64,000 bases of DNA from Hirudinaria manillensis (GCA_034509925.1 CM067531.1:10696319-10760318); one strand, 5' to 3'; positions 1-12,038 are shown, counted from the first letter of the stretch. Notes: generated by a model from the sequence alone, not told the origin. Translations and numbers: made by a program.

Positions 1-625
1 TCAAGAAAAATCACTTTTCAAAGGAATGACAGCAAAAGTTAAAACGTCTTTGTTTTTAAATGTTTTTAGAAATTTTCAAAGACCCTTGTTTGACAAATTT
101 TTCGAACTCGGACTACAAAATGTTTTAGAATATATTTATTGTTTATTTCGTAATTTATCTCCAATATTTCTTAATAACTAAATAATTTTTAATTAATTGT
201 CACAAACAGACGGGAATTAATTTTTAATTTAAAATTTAATTTTAAATCTTCGTTTTTTTGCAATAAAATAATAAAATAATAATAAAATAATAAAATATTG
301 AAACACCTGTGCTTCGAAATGCTTGTGAATACAGACACAAATATGTAAATAAAGCAATTATAATTTGAAAAATTAGGTACAATCTCCCACTTTTGTTAAC
401 AGCATTGCAACTCGATATAAATAATTTATTATTTATAATTTATAATTTATTATTTATCGGATATAAGTAATTTATATTTTTTATAATTTATATATAAATA
501 ATTTATATCCGATAAATACTTTATCAACCTTTAATGATTCATTTATTTTATTTATTTATTTATTGAAAGGAGATTGAAGTAAATGTTCCATCCTTCCTCC
601 ACCCATCCATCCATCGAAGGAAACC
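1..625. other. AT-rich non-coding sequence upstream of the anoctamin gene
   Basis: This stretch is very AT-rich, with short TTTA/ATAA runs at about 260-300 and 420-570. I see no convincing exon, RNA gene or transposon in it. If the exon at 626 is the real first coding exon, the final 60 bases would be its 5' UTR and the rest could hold the promoter, but I recognise no core motif. Confidence 0.4.
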
Positions 626-721
626 ATGTCTGACAGGGACGACATCAACCTGCTTCCAGGTACTACAGGTGACTACGGATCCACGAAAACACCTGACGTT
701 GAACCAGGAGATGAAATCAAG
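626..721 (+). CDS. Probable first coding exon of the anoctamin gene
   Basis: An ATG in good context (aaaccATGt) opens 32 codons beginning MSDRDDINLLPG and ending ...PGDEIK at a possible donor (ATCAAG|gttgtt). The exon ends in phase 0. The next recognisable anoctamin exon, at 12254, starts in phase 0, so the two join in frame and give a predicted protein of 888 residues. The acidic, low-complexity peptide suits the variable cytosolic N-terminus of anoctamins. Weak points are the poor donor (gttgtt) and the 11.5-kb intron it implies. Further small exons in between, or a different first exon, cannot be excluded. Confidence 0.5.
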
Positions 722-3159
722 GTTGTTGTTGATTGATATTTTTAGAAAACCTGGATTTTTTTCGTGCTTTAAATAGATCGCCTCTTTATCGATTGGCTCG
801 CTTTGTAAATTATGTAAATTATGAATACGTTTTTGTATCGATTTTGAATTCAGTGCGAGGTTACGAGAGAACAAAACACGTTTTTGAGTCTTTATATCTT
901 TATATCTTTGCATGTTTATATGTCTTTTATGTTCAGTTACAAAGAATTACTAATGAAAGTATTAATTACATTAATTATAATAATAATTAATAAATAATAA
1001 TAATAATTAATCATGAATAATAATAATTAATAATTAATAGTAATAATTAATAAATAATTATAATAATTAATAATTAACAATAATAATTAATGAGTAATAA
1101 TTAATAATAATTAATAATTAATAATAATTGATAATTAATAATAATTAATTATAATAATAAAATAAATTATTTATGAATTTTACTTTAAAGCGAAAGCAAT
1201 TCATTTATTTTCACAACAACTGCAAGGATTTTTTCAGCCATTTTTTTTCCCAGCATTTTTCGAGTTCTTACAAACACAGCATTTCTAAAATGTCAAATAA
1301 TTCTGCACTTTTGTTGCATACAAAGCAAAGCAATGTTTGCACAGAAAAAACGTAAAGGCATATTTATTTCTCTTAATGAATAATTATATTTATTCATTTA
1401 TAATTTATTTAAATAATTATATTATATCATATTCATTTATTTAAATAATTATAATATATTATATTCCTTTATATAAATAATTATATTATATTATATTCAT
1501 TTATTTATTTAAATGATTTTATTATATTTATTTATTTAAATAATTATATTATGTTTATTTATTTAAATTATTATATTATATTATATCATATTTATTTATT
1601 TAAATAATTATATTATATTATATTTATTTATTTATAAATATATTAAATGGATGCCAACAGCAGCAGAAGTGCAAAGAATGAAAACACTATTGAGCACACT
1701 GGATGACACAGCATTTGTTCATCTCCAGGGAAATGTTTGGTGACCATAATTACTTTTGTACTCAGGCGGAAGTAATAAAAACTATATTTACCACAATTAT
1801 TTGCCTTTTAGACCTTCAATAACTTTATTATTATGATTATTATTATTATTATTATTGTTGTTATTATTATTATTATTATTATTAAATTTCAAGTAATTTC
1901 TATTTATTAACACCAACCCTTACCTTTACATGTCTTTAATGACTGCTTTTGAAACAAAATTATGGAAATCTTTCGAAATAATTTCTAGTAAACCTAATAA
2001 ATTCTAATAGTTGTAATAATAATAATTTATTATTTATTGAGGTTGATGACTTTATATTACGTAAAGTAGTTACAATTCAACATTTGTCGTACAACATTTG
2101 TTGAGCAGCATTTGTTGAGCAACATTTGTTGAGCTAATGTACCTCGACATCAAAGCTCTGTCCTATTGCACCGACGATCATAAACAGAAATATTAATGAC
2201 ATTATTATTATTATTATTGTTATTTCTATTTTTTATATTTTCACCAAATTATTTTAAAAATACAATAATAACAACAGCAATAAAAATAATTTTATTTGCC
2301 TCTTTATTCTATATTTTCATTCGGGAAATGAAAAATAAAACATTTTAATTTTAAAAAACCCAAGGGAAAAACCCACCACTGAATTTTCAGCCAATTAAAA
2401 TTCAAGTCTTTCGTGGTAGCAACTCCGCATAAATTTGCATATTTAATCAAGGCCGTCTAATTTGAATACTTAACCAAAGTCCTCATCAACATAAGTAACA
2501 ATTATTTCTCTCGTCTCTCCGTTGTTGCTATGCAAGAAGTTCCATGCATTTTAATCGGAGTTTTATTGTAAATATTCTCTTTCATTTTTTTTTTCTGGCT
2601 TCCGCAGTTGTCTTTGTCATCATCATCATCATCATCATCATCACCATCATCGTCATCATCATCATCGTCATCGTCATCATCATGAACATCGCCGTCATGA
2701 TGGTGATCACCATCAATATTGATGTATTATTAAATGAGAATTTGGTGAATGGTGAATTGTATTTACTTCAACAATTCTCTCGCATTGATACATTAAAATT
2801 AAAAATTATTAATTATGGTAACCAAATAAGTTAATTATTCAGTAATTAATTACCAAATAATATAATATTAATCGAATCAAAGAAAGATGATTTGTCTCAC
2901 GTCACGTGACGTGACGTCCACAGTGAGCTTTTCAATATTCCTGTTGCGATGGAACATACACACTGACGAATTCAAAATCACTTTCAAAATCACGTGACCA
3001 AACAAGCCACGCCCAACGAGGAGTCATGTTTATGACTTGACCTTTTGACCTCTGAACTTCTATCGCGGATAGTTACTTTCAGTTCATCACAATTCAGTTA
3101 CTCACGCCACTGACGTCATCGTCGTCATCCTCATATTAAAATAAATAATAATATTTTAT
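722..3159. other. Intron 1 (first part): AT-rich with simple repeats
   Basis: This is non-coding AT-rich sequence with AAT/TAAT runs (about 950-1160), ATTT/TTATA runs (1380-1640), an ATT run at 1830-1885 and a CAT run at 2620-2690. A 30-codon open stretch at 1651-1743 (MPTAAEVQRM...) stands out from its surroundings but has no clear splice sites. I see no other gene. Confidence 0.5.
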
Positions 3160-3173
3160 CGTTATTATTGTCC

Positions 3174-3227
<54 letters not shown>
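3160..3227. repeat. 3'-side target duplication of the R4/Dong-like element, with (ATT)n
   Basis: The sequence cgttattattgtcccatt followed by an ATT array lies at 3160-3227. The same 18 bases followed by ATT repeats recur at 6483-6576, on the other side of the retrotransposon. The 18-bp match is unique-looking and cannot be explained by the microsatellite alone, so I read the pair as a target-site duplication that includes part of a TAA/ATT tract. Its full length cannot be fixed because it runs into the repeat. Confidence 0.75.
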
Positions 3228-3266
<39 letters not shown>

Positions 3267-6200
3267 TTTCTCGGCCAAAAAAATCATCCAACAGCAAACG
3301 CGATCATCAAACACCTCAACTAACATCCACTGTCCCCCATCCGGGCCCGAGATCACCCCGGGACATACAACCGCATTCCCCAGCGCCAACAACACCGCGC
3401 TATAAACAAGCGACATCAACCATAATCAATCACTATAGTCCAATTCGCCGGCGCCAACGTTTATGAGTTCTGCGCTTATGGAATTTCCACATAAGGTAGG
3501 TGTCCAGCAAAACCGATGTTGCCAGGTACATCATGCCGTTTCTGGACAGACCGATGCCCCGCCATGACAAGTAAGATCTGGAGGATATTACACCTCTGAA
3601 GTTGCATACAAAGGCGGTTACTAAGATCTTCGGAGAGAGAGCACCCCCAGGGTTATTGTTAGACATCCAGATGTGGATGTCTTTGGAGTTATATTTCCCT
3701 GTCTTGGATGAGTAGACCTCGTCCAGTGAGGCGGTATCAGAGACAATGGTGACGTCGCATACGATTGAATCGTCCTTACTCCACGCGACTAGGTCAGGGA
3801 CTCTGATGCCTTCCTCAACTGGTATCCTCGGCTCGATTTTGGTGAAGTACCCTTTCTCGGCCAACTTCGTTTCCAGCCGATGGACGAGGTTGTTGTGCCT
3901 CTCTCGTCTCGATACATCCATTCCTGGACAAACCTGGAAAATGTGATCCAGGCTCTCGGTGACTCTGCAACCGGCGTCACACTTGGTGTTTACCTCTGGA
4001 TGATATCTGGAAACCCGGAGATTGCATGGGAGGACGCCTGCTCTGACCTTTAAGCACTTTAAGTAGTCACTCGGGAACAATCTTGAACGCCCATCCGCGA
4101 TCCATTCACTGATACCGACACCCTGGAAAAAGGACTGGAGTCCAAATCCGTCTACCGAGCTGTAAAGGCTCTCGAGAGTCTCTTCCTTAAGTCGTTTTTT
4201 GGCTGACGACTCCGAATTTAATTGCCCGAACTTCCTGTGTTCTCCAAGGACGATGCTGTTGTCCTTTAGAGTGTCGAGCAAGAATTCGTCTTCATTGCTT
4301 TTCGAGCGAGCCATCATAGATCTCATTCTGCTGGTTCTGATGAGTGGAACCCACTTTCTGAGCTGCAGTAGTCCCAATCCACCAAACTTCAGCCCCGCAT
4401 GGAAGAAGGCGGTCGGCGTGTCTTTTGGGAGGCGCAGCCATTGCCTGACGGCGGATCTTACTTTCGTGTCTGCAGCCTTTAGAGATTTCAAAGAGATTTT
4501 ATTGAAGGTAAGATAGTGCACGAGGCTTGGAATAAGGTTCGATCTTAGGGTGTAGAGTTTTTGATTTGGCTTTAAAGGAGCTGTAGATATTGCATGCAAG
4601 GATTTATGCATTCTGTCGCCTAGTGACGCGTATTTCATTTTTGGGCCAATGTCAATTCCAAGATATCGGTAGGTGTCGAGAATGTTCATTGCCTTGATTG
4701 GCAGCTGGCTGACACTGAGGTAAGAATCCGGGTCAACAATCCAAGGACTGTTTTTCTTTTGCACTTTCGCTCTCAGTGAAGAACATTTTTGGGCATTCAT
4801 AATTAGTCCAACTTTTGCCAGAGATTCCTCGACTTGTTTCAACAACATCGTCATTCCAATATCAGTAGAGGATAGCAGGATCAAATCATCTGCGAACGCC
4901 AAATAATTGCATTTGACTGATGAACTAACATCGCCAGTCACACCGATGGATTGGTCTACCTCTGACATCACCATGTCGATAACCGCGTTGAAAAGTAGAG
5001 GAGACATTGGATCTCCTTGCCTGACTCCTCTATTAACTGGTATGTCCCGACTCAATTTGCCTCCAATCTTCATTTGAACTGAACAATCGCGGTAGGCCTC
5101 TGAAATGTATCTCAACAAAAAAGGAGGAGTTCCCAATCTGTGAGCCGCTCTTACAATGGACTGGTGTGAAACCGAATCGAAGGCTTTGGTCACATCAATG
5201 AACGTGAGATTGAGATTCTGTTTCTGTTCCTTCTTTTTCTGTATGATTGCTTTCACGAGCCATATATTATCCGCCAGGCCATCACCGTGTCTGAAAGCCT
5301 TCTGACGATTTGAGATGGACCAGTGTGCGAGCATTCTCTTGCTCAGCAATCGGTGAAATAAACGACCGATGATTGATCCCACCGTAATTGGTCTAAAATC
5401 CTCTGGCTTCAGACTTTCTTGTTTCTTTGGAATGCAGGTGACAATTCCTTTCCTGAGTGCATCGGGAGGGCATCCAGTAAATAACCAAAGCGTCATGTGA
5501 GTCGCCAGGTCCTCCGGTGCAATTTTGTTCAGATCAATTTTTTTCATGCCGTCAAAGCCGGGGGCAGAATCTTTCAATCCTTTTGCCGCGTGAATGATTT
5601 CATCGACCGTGATTGGAATGTCCATTTCATCGATAGGCTCAATCGTTTCATCCAATGGCCGGGAGTCGGTTTTGGAAGCTTGAGTGAAAACCTTCTCCCA
5701 ATACTCCACCAATGTTTCATCGGAAGGACATACTGCATTTTTCTCGTAGTCACCTTTCATTACCGTTTGTGCCCCAAGACTTGGACTTTTCCTAAACAGC
5801 TGCTGGATCCTCGCATACTGCTCCTTCCGACGCCTCTCTTTTATCGCACGCTTTGAGTTGCGATTGATCCATTTGACGAATTTGCGGCCACTTGTTTGCA
5901 CCTTGTCTTGCTTCTTCGTCTGATGTTTCTTTGCCACTTTTTGAGTCCTCTTCTTTGACACTGTTATGCCAGCAATCCATCTCTGATATTCTATGTTGAT
6001 AAGTGACCTTTTAATCTCGTATACCTCAGTGGAATCAATGAGCGAACTGAACTCTTCATCAGACAATCGAAGAAAAAATCTTCTTCTTTCAATGAATTGC
6101 AAGGGACCAATAATATTTTCTGGGTCTAATGCTTTGCAACAGGCTGAGATACCAGCATCGGCCTTAATGTCTGCCATTATAATATTTGAGAGAAGATGAC

Positions 6201-6482
6201 GATATTGAGGCTTATTTCTAATCACTTTTATAGCATCCACACTGAGGGAGGGAAATTGCTGCTGAAGTGAGAGGTTGATTCTGTTTTTGTGTGTTCCCCC
6301 AAGACTAAGTTCAGCCTTGGCCAGTACATTCCATGACTCAGTGTTATGCAAATTGGGAACAAAACACTCACTATCCTCTGATGGATTAGAATCCTGACAA
6401 AAATTGGTTCCTTGATGCATCAACTCCTCATTTGCTATTGTTGAGTGATTGAGATATTTTTCTAGAGTTGTCTTGTATTTCT
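3228..6482 (-). mobile_element. R4/Dong-like non-LTR retrotransposon, apparently complete, in a TAA/ATT repeat
   Basis: Read on the - strand, the element runs from about 6482 (5' junction) through a 996-codon ORF to a 3' UTR and a poly(A) tail (T run at 3228-3264). It is embedded in an (ATT)n array, and the same 18-bp sequence plus ATT repeats lies on both sides. The single ORF, with a reverse transcriptase and a C-terminal restriction-like endonuclease, places it in the R2/R4/NeSL group. Bombyx Dong, of the R4 clade, is known to insert in TAA repeats, which is why I favour R4/Dong. Clade assignment is inference. It lies in the first intron of the anoctamin gene, in the opposite orientation. 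Confidence 0.85.
3433..6423 (-). CDS. Retrotransposon ORF: reverse transcriptase plus restriction-like endonuclease
   Basis: This uninterrupted 996-codon ORF would nick target DNA and prime reverse transcription of its own RNA (target-primed reverse transcription). The N-terminal third is basic and shows no clear C2H2 finger, unlike R2. The reverse transcriptase follows, with FIDVTKAFDS near residue 405, GVRQGDPMSPLLF near 460 and the catalytic YLAFADDL near 508. Near the C-terminus, at about 814-831, is a C-x3-C-x7-H-x4-C knuckle (CDAGCRVTESLDHIFQVC). It is followed by VPDLVAW (about 873) and CDVTIVSD (about 885), the PD...D core of the restriction-like endonuclease seen in R2/R4-type elements. 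No stop, frameshift or missing core motif is visible, so the copy may be recent. The start could be the first or second Met. Confidence 0.9.
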   Translation of the reverse strand: MMHQGTNFCQDSNPSEDSECFVPNLHNTESWNVLAKAELSLGGTHKNRINLSLQQQFPSLSVDAIKVIRNKPQYRHLLSNIIMADIKADAGISACCKALDPENIIGPLQFIERRRFFLRLSDEEFSSLIDSTEVYEIKRSLINIEYQRWIAGITVSKKRTQKVAKKHQTKKQDKVQTSGRKFVKWINRNSKRAIKERRRKEQYARIQQLFRKSPSLGAQTVMKGDYEKNAVCPSDETLVEYWEKVFTQASKTDSRPLDETIEPIDEMDIPITVDEIIHAAKGLKDSAPGFDGMKKIDLNKIAPEDLATHMTLWLFTGCPPDALRKGIVTCIPKKQESLKPEDFRPITVGSIIGRLFHRLLSKRMLAHWSISNRQKAFRHGDGLADNIWLVKAIIQKKKEQKQNLNLTFIDVTKAFDSVSHQSIVRAAHRLGTPPFLLRYISEAYRDCSVQMKIGGKLSRDIPVNRGVRQGDPMSPLLFNAVIDMVMSEVDQSIGVTGDVSSSVKCNYLAFADDLILLSSTDIGMTMLLKQVEESLAKVGLIMNAQKCSSLRAKVQKKNSPWIVDPDSYLSVSQLPIKAMNILDTYRYLGIDIGPKMKYASLGDRMHKSLHAISTAPLKPNQKLYTLRSNLIPSLVHYLTFNKISLKSLKAADTKVRSAVRQWLRLPKDTPTAFFHAGLKFGGLGLLQLRKWVPLIRTSRMRSMMARSKSNEDEFLLDTLKDNSIVLGEHRKFGQLNSESSAKKRLKEETLESLYSSVDGFGLQSFFQGVGISEWIADGRSRLFPSDYLKCLKVRAGVLPCNLRVSRYHPEVNTKCDAGCRVTESLDHIFQVCPGMDVSRRERHNNLVHRLETKLAEKGYFTKIEPRIPVEEGIRVPDLVAWSKDDSIVCDVTIVSDTASLDEVYSSKTGKYNSKDIHIWMSNNNPGGALSPKILVTAFVCNFRGVISSRSYLSWRGIGLSRNGMMYLATSVLLDTYLMWKFHKRRTHKRWRRRIGL

Positions 6483-6496
6483 CGTTATTATTGTCC

Positions 6497-6576
<80 letters not shown>
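6483..6576. repeat. 5'-side target duplication and (ATT)n array
   Basis: This is the second copy of cgttattattgtcccatt, followed by about 25 ATT repeats and then atattataatcattatg. It marks the 5' end of the retrotransposon, which reads on the - strand. See the matching copy at 3160. Confidence 0.75.
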
Positions 6577-6579
<3 letters not shown>

Positions 6580-7450
6580 TATAATCATTATGTATTAATA
6601 TTATTGATATTACGTTCTTTAATATTAAACATAAACAACTCCTTGAACTAGGACGATGACCTACTTTCACATAAACAAAATAACACAAAATTAATATTTA
6701 TGACAAAGTTAATGGTTGGGCCAAAAATGTGGTCCCCTTATGGACGTGTTGACCTCGTTATTTGATTTATTGGTGACATTTGATGAATAAAAAAGTCAAT
6801 TTTAAAATTGGAAAATTTAAAATTTCCTGAAAAGTTTGAAATTCGAGATTTAAGATTTAAAAATAAAACGTTTTGTAAAATTGAGACTCAATTTTCGAGT
6901 TCAATAATTCGATATTTTTACGATTAAATCTCGAATATTTTAAAAAGTTTTAAAATTATTCTTTTAAAATGTAGTCCAACGATTTGTGATATCGAAACTT
7001 GAGACATTTTAACGAGGTCTTAAAACTGAGCGGAAGCAGTTTATAAGAAGAGGTTTAAGTCAAATACGTTCAATTTATGCTTTTAATGGATCCTATCGTC
7101 TGTTGAAAATTATTCGACGATTCTGTTATTTTCTTTGAAATAAGTTCAAATTATATAAATTTTATTTAAAATTGTATTTGAAAGTTAAACGTTTTTGATA
7201 ATAATATTATTTATTTATTTATTTAATTAATTTTATTAATTGTATTTATTTATTTATTTATTTTCAAGTACTCCCTGCTATTTGCCTCTTAAATAGCCGA
7301 ATGCAGGTGATGTGAAAGTCAGAAATTAAAAACCATAACCATCCTTACCAACAATTATAAACAAAACATGCACCCAATAACCTCAACCAGTCATTGTTAC
7401 GTTTAAGTATATATCTCTATTTTCGTTACAAAAATAAAACGTAAATATAA

Positions 7451-7614
7451 TTCAAATATTATCCGAAATTTAAAACAATTTATTTTAAAATGTGTCAAAT
7501 ATTATAATTCAAATATTATCCGAAATTTAAAACAATTTATTTTAAAATGTGTCAAATATCATAATTCAAATATTATCCGAAATTTAAAACAATTTATTTT
7601 AAAATGTATCAAAT
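7451..7614. repeat. 57-bp tandem repeat, three copies
   Basis: The unit beginning ttcaaatattatccgaaa starts at 7451, 7508 and 7565. The copies are nearly identical, differing at only a few bases where compared. No coding potential is visible. Confidence 0.85.
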
Positions 7615-7769
7615 GATGTTAGAAATGTTATTTAGGTCAACAGTACGTTGTTGTTGTTGTTGCTGTCGACGAGAGAAACTCTTAATGAGGCATAAATTAT
7701 TCAAAGTTGACTCCTAAGTCAACCTCTCAGATACTCTCCCTGATGCTTGTTTATGTTTATTAAATATTA

Positions 7770-7838
7770 ATAATTAATATAATATAATATAATATAATAT
7801 AATATAATATAATATAATATAATATAATATAATATAAT
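7770..7838. repeat. (TATAA)n pentanucleotide microsatellite
   Basis: About 14 uninterrupted copies of a TATAA-type pentamer. A similar array occurs at 50411-50456 in the SRCR gene region. Confidence 0.85.
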
Positions 7839-8383
7839 AACACTAGTCATTAATGTAATACATTATAATTATAATACGAATGATTCAGTATATATTTAAT
7901 TCTTGTACTATTAATATCATTATTATTATTACATTAAATATATATCAATATAATTTAATATATAATAAATCTTATTTTAAGTAATAATTATTTGCTTGTC
8001 AAAACAATTAAAAATCTGAAATTTTTGTAGACATGCGAAACAATATTTACAAAGAATTTATATAAAAATGTTGATAAAATATCCGCAATATGTCAAAATA
8101 TATCAAAATTGATGAAATATTTGTGAATTACATTCCTAAAGAATATTATGAAATATTTATGATTCCATACTTTGGAGCATTGTGTGCCTTTACTTATTAA
8201 TTATTTATTAATTATTATTTATTATTTATATTTATTATTTACATTTATTATTTATATTTATTATTTATATTTATTATTTTGGTTTATATTTATTATTTAG
8301 AAATCATGTAATTTATTATTCACCATTACAAGACTATTGATTGGTGACATCTCAAAGTTTTTTAATTCATTTAAATGGTCGAC

Positions 8384-8445
8384 TGATGACGATGACGACG
8401 ACGATGATGATGATGATGATGACAATGACGACGACGACGACGATG

Positions 8446-8476
<31 letters not shown>
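8384..8476. repeat. (GAT/GAC)n array
   Basis: A trinucleotide tract with mixed GAT and GAC units. Similar tracts recur at 9637-9765, 10577-10680, 12133-12205, 12348-12420 and 14194-14245, all in or just before the anoctamin gene. Confidence 0.85.
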
Positions 8477-8917
8477 GAGTTGGAGTTGGAGGTGATGATA
8501 ATGGCTACGATCATGATGGTCGCCTTTAAAGATTATCTTCGAAGTTCATGAATAATTATGAAGTCCTAATAAATATTAAGTACCTCCATAAAACTTCTCA
8601 GACGATCTCTCTCCTAATATTCGACTCGACGCACGATATTAACGTTATAAATTATTATTTTACATTAATTATTAAATAAACGATGCGTGGGTTAGTTTTT
8701 TTAATTTTGTTTAAAATCTTAAATAGCATTTAAATTAATAAATGAATTAATAAATAAATTAATAAATAATTAATAAATGAATTAAGAAATAAATTGAGAA
8801 ATAATTTTGAAAAACATTTATGGCTCAAAAGATTCAAGAAAAACTACACTGGAACACAAATCCACTTCAACTTGACAAACATTAAAATCATCTTCTTCCT
8901 TCAAAAATATTATTATT

Positions 8918-8925
8918 ATTATCAA

Positions 8926-9006
<81 letters not shown>

Positions 9007-9015
9007 TACTATTAT
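8918..9015. repeat. (ATT)n microsatellite
   Basis: About 30 nearly pure ATT units, of the same composition as the target of the R4/Dong-like element. No insertion is seen here. Confidence 0.9.
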
Positions 9016-9636
9016 TAAATTAATAAATGTTATTGAATTGAAATATTATATTTAAATATTTACGCCATTAAGTTGAAATAATATAATAAAATTCAGGATA
9101 TAATTATTAAGTTAATAAACATTATTAAACATTATTAATTGTTCTCCAAAAGAATTCCATTTTAGACCTTTTTCATAATAAATACTTCAATATTCAAAGC
9201 CAATAATGAGGACAATATGATGCTTTCATGGCTTCAAAATGGCTGCTTAAGAATAACTTAGGAATAAGTTGCGGATTAAAATTAATTAAATTACATTTTT
9301 AAGTTGAAATTTGATTCTTAAGTTATTTTTAAAACTTTTTAAAACTTTTATATTAAATTTAAAAAGCGATTATTAACATTTTAAATAAATTAAATTATTT
9401 TAGGAATAATTGAGTATAATTTTCATAAACCGTTTCATCATTTTATAATAAAGGAATAATTATTCTTTTATAATAATTATTTAATATTAAATTTAAATTT
9501 AATTTTATAACAATAATATAATAATTAATAATTAATAATAATTATTATAAAATAATTACAACGCAAAATATCAACGGCGTTTAGCATTCCATGTGGTTGA
9601 ATCAACTCTTCATGTCGTAGCGTTTATCAATCAGGC

Positions 9637-9730
9637 GATGACGACGACGACGACGATGATGATGATGATGATGATGAGGAGGACGATGGCGATTGTAACG
9701 ATGATGACGATGGCTATGGCGACAGGATGG

Positions 9731-9765
<35 letters not shown>
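9637..9765. repeat. (GAT/GAC)n arrays
   Basis: Two GAT-rich tracts are separated by a short interrupted stretch (ggaggacgatggcgattgta...). Confidence 0.8.
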
Positions 9766-9767
<2 letters not shown>

Positions 9768-10132
9768 AATTAAAACATCTGGTATCTGACTTCACATTTT
9801 ATACATCAATAAAGTGTCGAAAATGTTTGTTCAACCAACTACAATATCGACAACAACAACAACAACAGCAACAATCTCTCGTTGGTTGCACAACACGTGC
9901 TCCAAATGGCCGTTGTTCTTCGCTATTTGGAAACTGAGACTCTCACTGTTTTCATAAACGCAACAAAAATAATAATAACAATAGTATAAAAAAAAAAAAT
10001 AATAATAATAATAACATGATAATAACGATGGTCATTGAGTTAACGATGTTGATGATGACGACGACGTTAGAGCAACAAGAAGCGGGCGACGGATGTTTAA
10101 TAAAAATCGATCCACACGAACAACGGAGTGCA

Positions 10133-10133
<1 letters not shown>

Positions 10134-10165
<32 letters not shown>

Positions 10166-10203
10166 AAACAAGAACAACAACAACGACGACGACAACAACA
10201 ACT
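10134..10203. repeat. (CAA)n with CGA interruptions
   Basis: This tract would read as poly-Q on the + strand, in an open frame from 10016. No splice or homology evidence makes it coding. Confidence 0.8.
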
Positions 10204-10576
10204 TTTTTGTTGTGAACAGAAAATGCTTGAAACCTGTTTTTAAAGGGGACCAGAAATTGGTCCATTTGCGATAATTTCAGAAAAAATTAATTTTAATTTT
10301 TAATAATTCAATGATAAATGAATAAATTTCAATTTTAAGAATAAATTCATAATTAATTAAATTAATTTATATATTTGTAATTGTCGGAAAAATGCCTTTC
10401 GTGTTATTTATAAATAATAAATAATAAATAATATTATATTTGTTTTTGTGTTTAATACAAATAATTGTGCGTTTTCAGTGCAAGGTTTTGATAAGTAAAT
10501 GTGTAATAATATTGATCATGATAATGGCTTTACAACTGATTATAGAGGTCGAATGATTATTACATAATAGTAATAA

Positions 10577-10690
10577 AGATGATGATGATGATGATGATGA
10601 CGACGACGACGATGATGATGATGACAATGATGGTGGTAGTGGTGATGATGACGATGATGATGGTGGTGGTGGTGCTGATGATGATGTCGT
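10577..10690. repeat. (GAT/GAC/GGT)n array
   Basis: A mixed trinucleotide array in the first anoctamin intron. No coding evidence beyond the repeat itself. Confidence 0.8.
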
Positions 10691-11279
10691 CAACGTCAAC
10701 AACAACATGATTTTCTTGTTAATGCTTTTCTGAAACATCTGTCTCACCTGTTCAATTGAACGTTTACCTGGAGTGCACAACAAAACTGCAAAGATGAATA
10801 CATCGATGTTTGTCGGGAACAATAAAAACATAAGTTACAATGTGTTTGTTACTAATATTAATATTATTAATAATAATAATATTATCAGTTTAATAATAAT
10901 CATTTTGATATTAATAATAATATTAGCATTTTAATTCTAATAATAATGTTGTTATTGTTATTAAGATTATTATTATTATTATTATTATTATTTTTTTTTT
11001 TTTTACAATAAATTGCTTTCAGAGTTTAACAAACTTTCATCAACTTTCGTCTAATCGTGTAGCAGGACTAATTACAAGAATTAAAAAATAAATTTATTAC
11101 AAAATAAATGTTTCAAATTTTCAAAAAATAATTACAAAATTAAAATTAATTTGAAAATATTTTAAAATGCTGACTTTAAAATGATGGACAGTTGTTGGAT
11201 GATGTCGCGTGCAGCATCATCCAACACGTGCTAACATCTTTGGTTGATAAATTAACTATTTATAAAATACTAATTATTA

Positions 11280-11280
<1 letters not shown>

Positions 11281-11335
<55 letters not shown>

Positions 11336-11354
11336 TAATAATAATAATAATAAT
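11281..11354. repeat. (AAT)n microsatellite
   Basis: About 24 AAT units with one AAC interruption. Confidence 0.85.
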
Positions 11355-11785
11355 TTATGACTATAAATTAATTAATACTATTTTCTACAACACAATATTA
11401 ATAATTATGGCTATTATATTTAATATTATTATCCAATAATTATAATAATCAACTTATTATTCTTGTTTAATAATATCAAGGATATCATTTCTTTGTTGAA
11501 ATAAATATTTGAAATTATTAAATATTTGAATTTCTGAAATTTTTCAAAATTAATTTTTAATCGAAAAATTCCTAATATTCATAATATCCAATCGACATTG
11601 TCATGGCAACCACTGCTAAGACATCAGTCATTCTATCCATCAATCAATCAATCAATCAGTCAGCTGGCTATTTTTTTTTACCAAGGTCCAGCTTGCAATT
11701 AATAGCTTTTTGGTAGGCCTTCAATATTAATGCCATAATTATCATTAAATGTTTTTTAAAAAAATATTATTTATAATATTAATAT

Positions 11786-11855
11786 GTCAATCAATCAATC
11801 AATCAATCAATCATTCATTCATTCAATCAATCAATTAGTCAATCAATCAATCAAC
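11786..11855. repeat. (AATC)n microsatellite
   Basis: AATC tetramers with ATTC interruptions. A shorter run of the same motif lies at about 11636-11660. Confidence 0.8.
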
Positions 11856-11931
11856 CACTGATAGTTATTTTAATTCATTTATTTTTTTTTTGTCTTTATA
11901 CTCTCATCGTCATCGCCATCATTATCACAAT

Positions 11932-12038
11932 CGTCCTCCTCCTCCTTCTCCTCCTCTTCCTCCTCCTTCTCCTACACTTCCTCCTCCTCCTCCTCCTCAT
12001 CATCATCATCATCATCATCATCATCACCATCATCACAA
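11932..12038. repeat. (CCT)n / (CAT)n compound array
   Basis: A pyrimidine-rich CCT/CTC tract is followed by CAT units, about 215 bases upstream of the anoctamin exon at 12254. Confidence 0.8.

Noticed and set aside
3165-3419. 84-codon - strand frame with poly-K and poly-I tail
   Set aside because: It lies in the 3' UTR, poly(A) and (ATT)n tail of the retrotransposon.
10016-10265. Poly-Q / poly-V frames on both strands
   Set aside because: Open only because of the CAA array; no splice sites or homology.
11640-11856. Regular AATC units considered as a CRISPR-like or satellite array
   Set aside because: Simple tetranucleotide microsatellite with no spacers; a CRISPR array is not expected in an animal genome.
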